Shown here piece after piece: positions 7,955 through 8,283 of a stretch of 8,283 bases of DNA. Both the position numbers and the translations under genes were made by a program. The stretch's first letter is position 1; every line of letters begins with the position of its first letter. The notes under the pieces are model-generated. The model was not told the DNA's origin, made no database searches, and saw only the letters and a program-made list of their open reading frames with translations. Where the stretch lies: contig CAZYDR010000143.1 in the NCBI GenBank assembly GCA_964645285.1, forward strand, positions 1-8,283, read 5' to 3'. This DNA is from JAYZAP01 sp964645285. Lineage in GTDB: Bacteria; Pseudomonadota; Alphaproteobacteria; JAAXGF01.

Positions 7955-8208
7955 TCAAGTGGCCCAGCGAACGTAGTGAGTGGCTACTTGAGGCGGTGGC
8001 GGCGATTTCACACTAAGAAGCAATCGGACCCACTCGGGTCCGGTTCTGCAAAACAGTCTTCGTTCTTAGGACAGGCGATCCAACGGCATGTTGGTCGTGA
8101 GGATTGTTAAGGACGGCGAAACGTCTTTAACACGCCCCGGCGGGGGCGCTTAAGGTCAGTGAAACTCCCCCCGGCTGTTAAAACATGGGGGTTAGATATG
8201 TAGGCCGG
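7955..8208. ncRNA. Hairpin-rich non-coding region, candidate structured RNA of unknown family
   Basis: Five inverted repeats follow one another. (1) TCAAGTGGCC at 7955-7964 with GGCTACTTGA at 7982-7991, ten pairs with one G-T. (2) 8022-8045, ten pairs around loop ACTC, core CGGACCC/GGGTCCG. (3) GTTAAGGACG at 8106-8115 with CGTCTTTAAC at 8122-8131, ten pairs with one wobble and loop GCGAAA. (4) CGCCCC/GGGGCG at 8133-8148, six pairs. (5) CCGGC at 8171-8175 with GCCGG at 8204-8208, enclosing a G-rich segment. There is no long open frame on either strand. Wobble-tolerant stems suggest RNA folding, but the strand is undetermined. I do not recognise tmRNA, RNase P, SRP, 6S, group I or group II intron consensus. 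It could equally be leader or terminator structure of genes beyond the right edge. Confidence 0.35.
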
Positions 8209-8245
8209 AGCCAATAATCAGATGAAGCTGTAAAGCCCCCTTTCT

Positions 8246-8283
8246 ATGTACCACTTTCTAATAGAGTCTCAGGCACTGGCGGT
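8246..8283 (+). CDS. Possible start of a gene running off the right edge
   Basis: An ATG at 8246 opens a frame that stays open for the remaining 12 codons (MYHFLIESQALA). No purine-rich ribosome binding site precedes it, and the length is far too short to prove coding. It is noted only because it would be the first gene downstream of the hairpin-rich region on the plus strand. Minus-strand frames from the edge all stop within a few codons, which could equally be the end of a leftward gene. Confidence 0.12.
   Translation, partial: MYHFLIESQALA

Noticed and set aside
7929..8280. GCCAGTG (7929-7935) and CACTGGC (8274-8280) as the terminal inverted repeats of a small mobile element
   Set aside because: Seven bases over 340 bases of spacing is easily chance. 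There is no target duplication and the match does not extend.
8133..8283. A group II intron or retron identified from the hairpins near the right edge
   Set aside because: No GUGYG intron start, domain V consensus or retron flanking inverted repeats could be found, and no reverse transcriptase is in the window. Kept only as an open possibility for the unseen flank.

Overview
The window looks like a block of chromosomal housekeeping genes from an alphaproteobacterium, probably Rhodospirillales-like. This placement is an inference from the high G+C of the coding block, the adjacent glmU-glmS pair and the style of the proteins; no phylogenetic marker was compared. All recognised protein genes are on the minus strand. 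One tRNA gene is on the plus strand.

Layout from left to right: (1) Positions 1-204 hold the N-terminal part of an accessory gene that runs off the left edge. The first 240 bases are about 43% G+C by hand count, against about 65% in a sampled line of glmS. The encoded peptide resembles the DNA-binding segment of large serine recombinases. (2) 263-3455 carries glmS and glmU, transcribed as glmU-glmS. Together they make glucosamine-6-phosphate and then UDP-N-acetylglucosamine for peptidoglycan and lipopolysaccharide. (3) 3593-7528 is a four-gene ABC importer operon of the spermidine/putrescine (Pot) type. It is transcribed as Tat-exported binding protein, ATPase, permease, permease. Two ATGA stop/start overlaps join the last three genes, and a GC-rich hairpin separates the binding-protein gene from the rest. 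(4) 7628-7828 is a tRNA-Val(CAC) unit with a sigma70-like promoter, an encoded CCA end and a terminator-like hairpin. (5) 7829-8283 has about 50% G+C, no convincing gene, and a dense run of inverted repeats on its right side.

The core block therefore lies between two classic integration addresses: the 3' end of glmS (the attTn7 position) and the 3' end of a tRNA gene. Sequence beyond each looks different from the core. The points most worth checking are the GlmU uridyltransferase site, where both residues aligned with the E. coli Mg2+ ligands Asp105 and Asn227 differ; the unexplained hairpin-rich right flank; the recombinase-like fragment downstream of glmS; and the Pot-type binding protein, which lacks the polyamine-contacting Trp/Asp pair of PotD. 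No complete novel multi-gene system is visible inside the window. If one exists, it lies past one of the edges.
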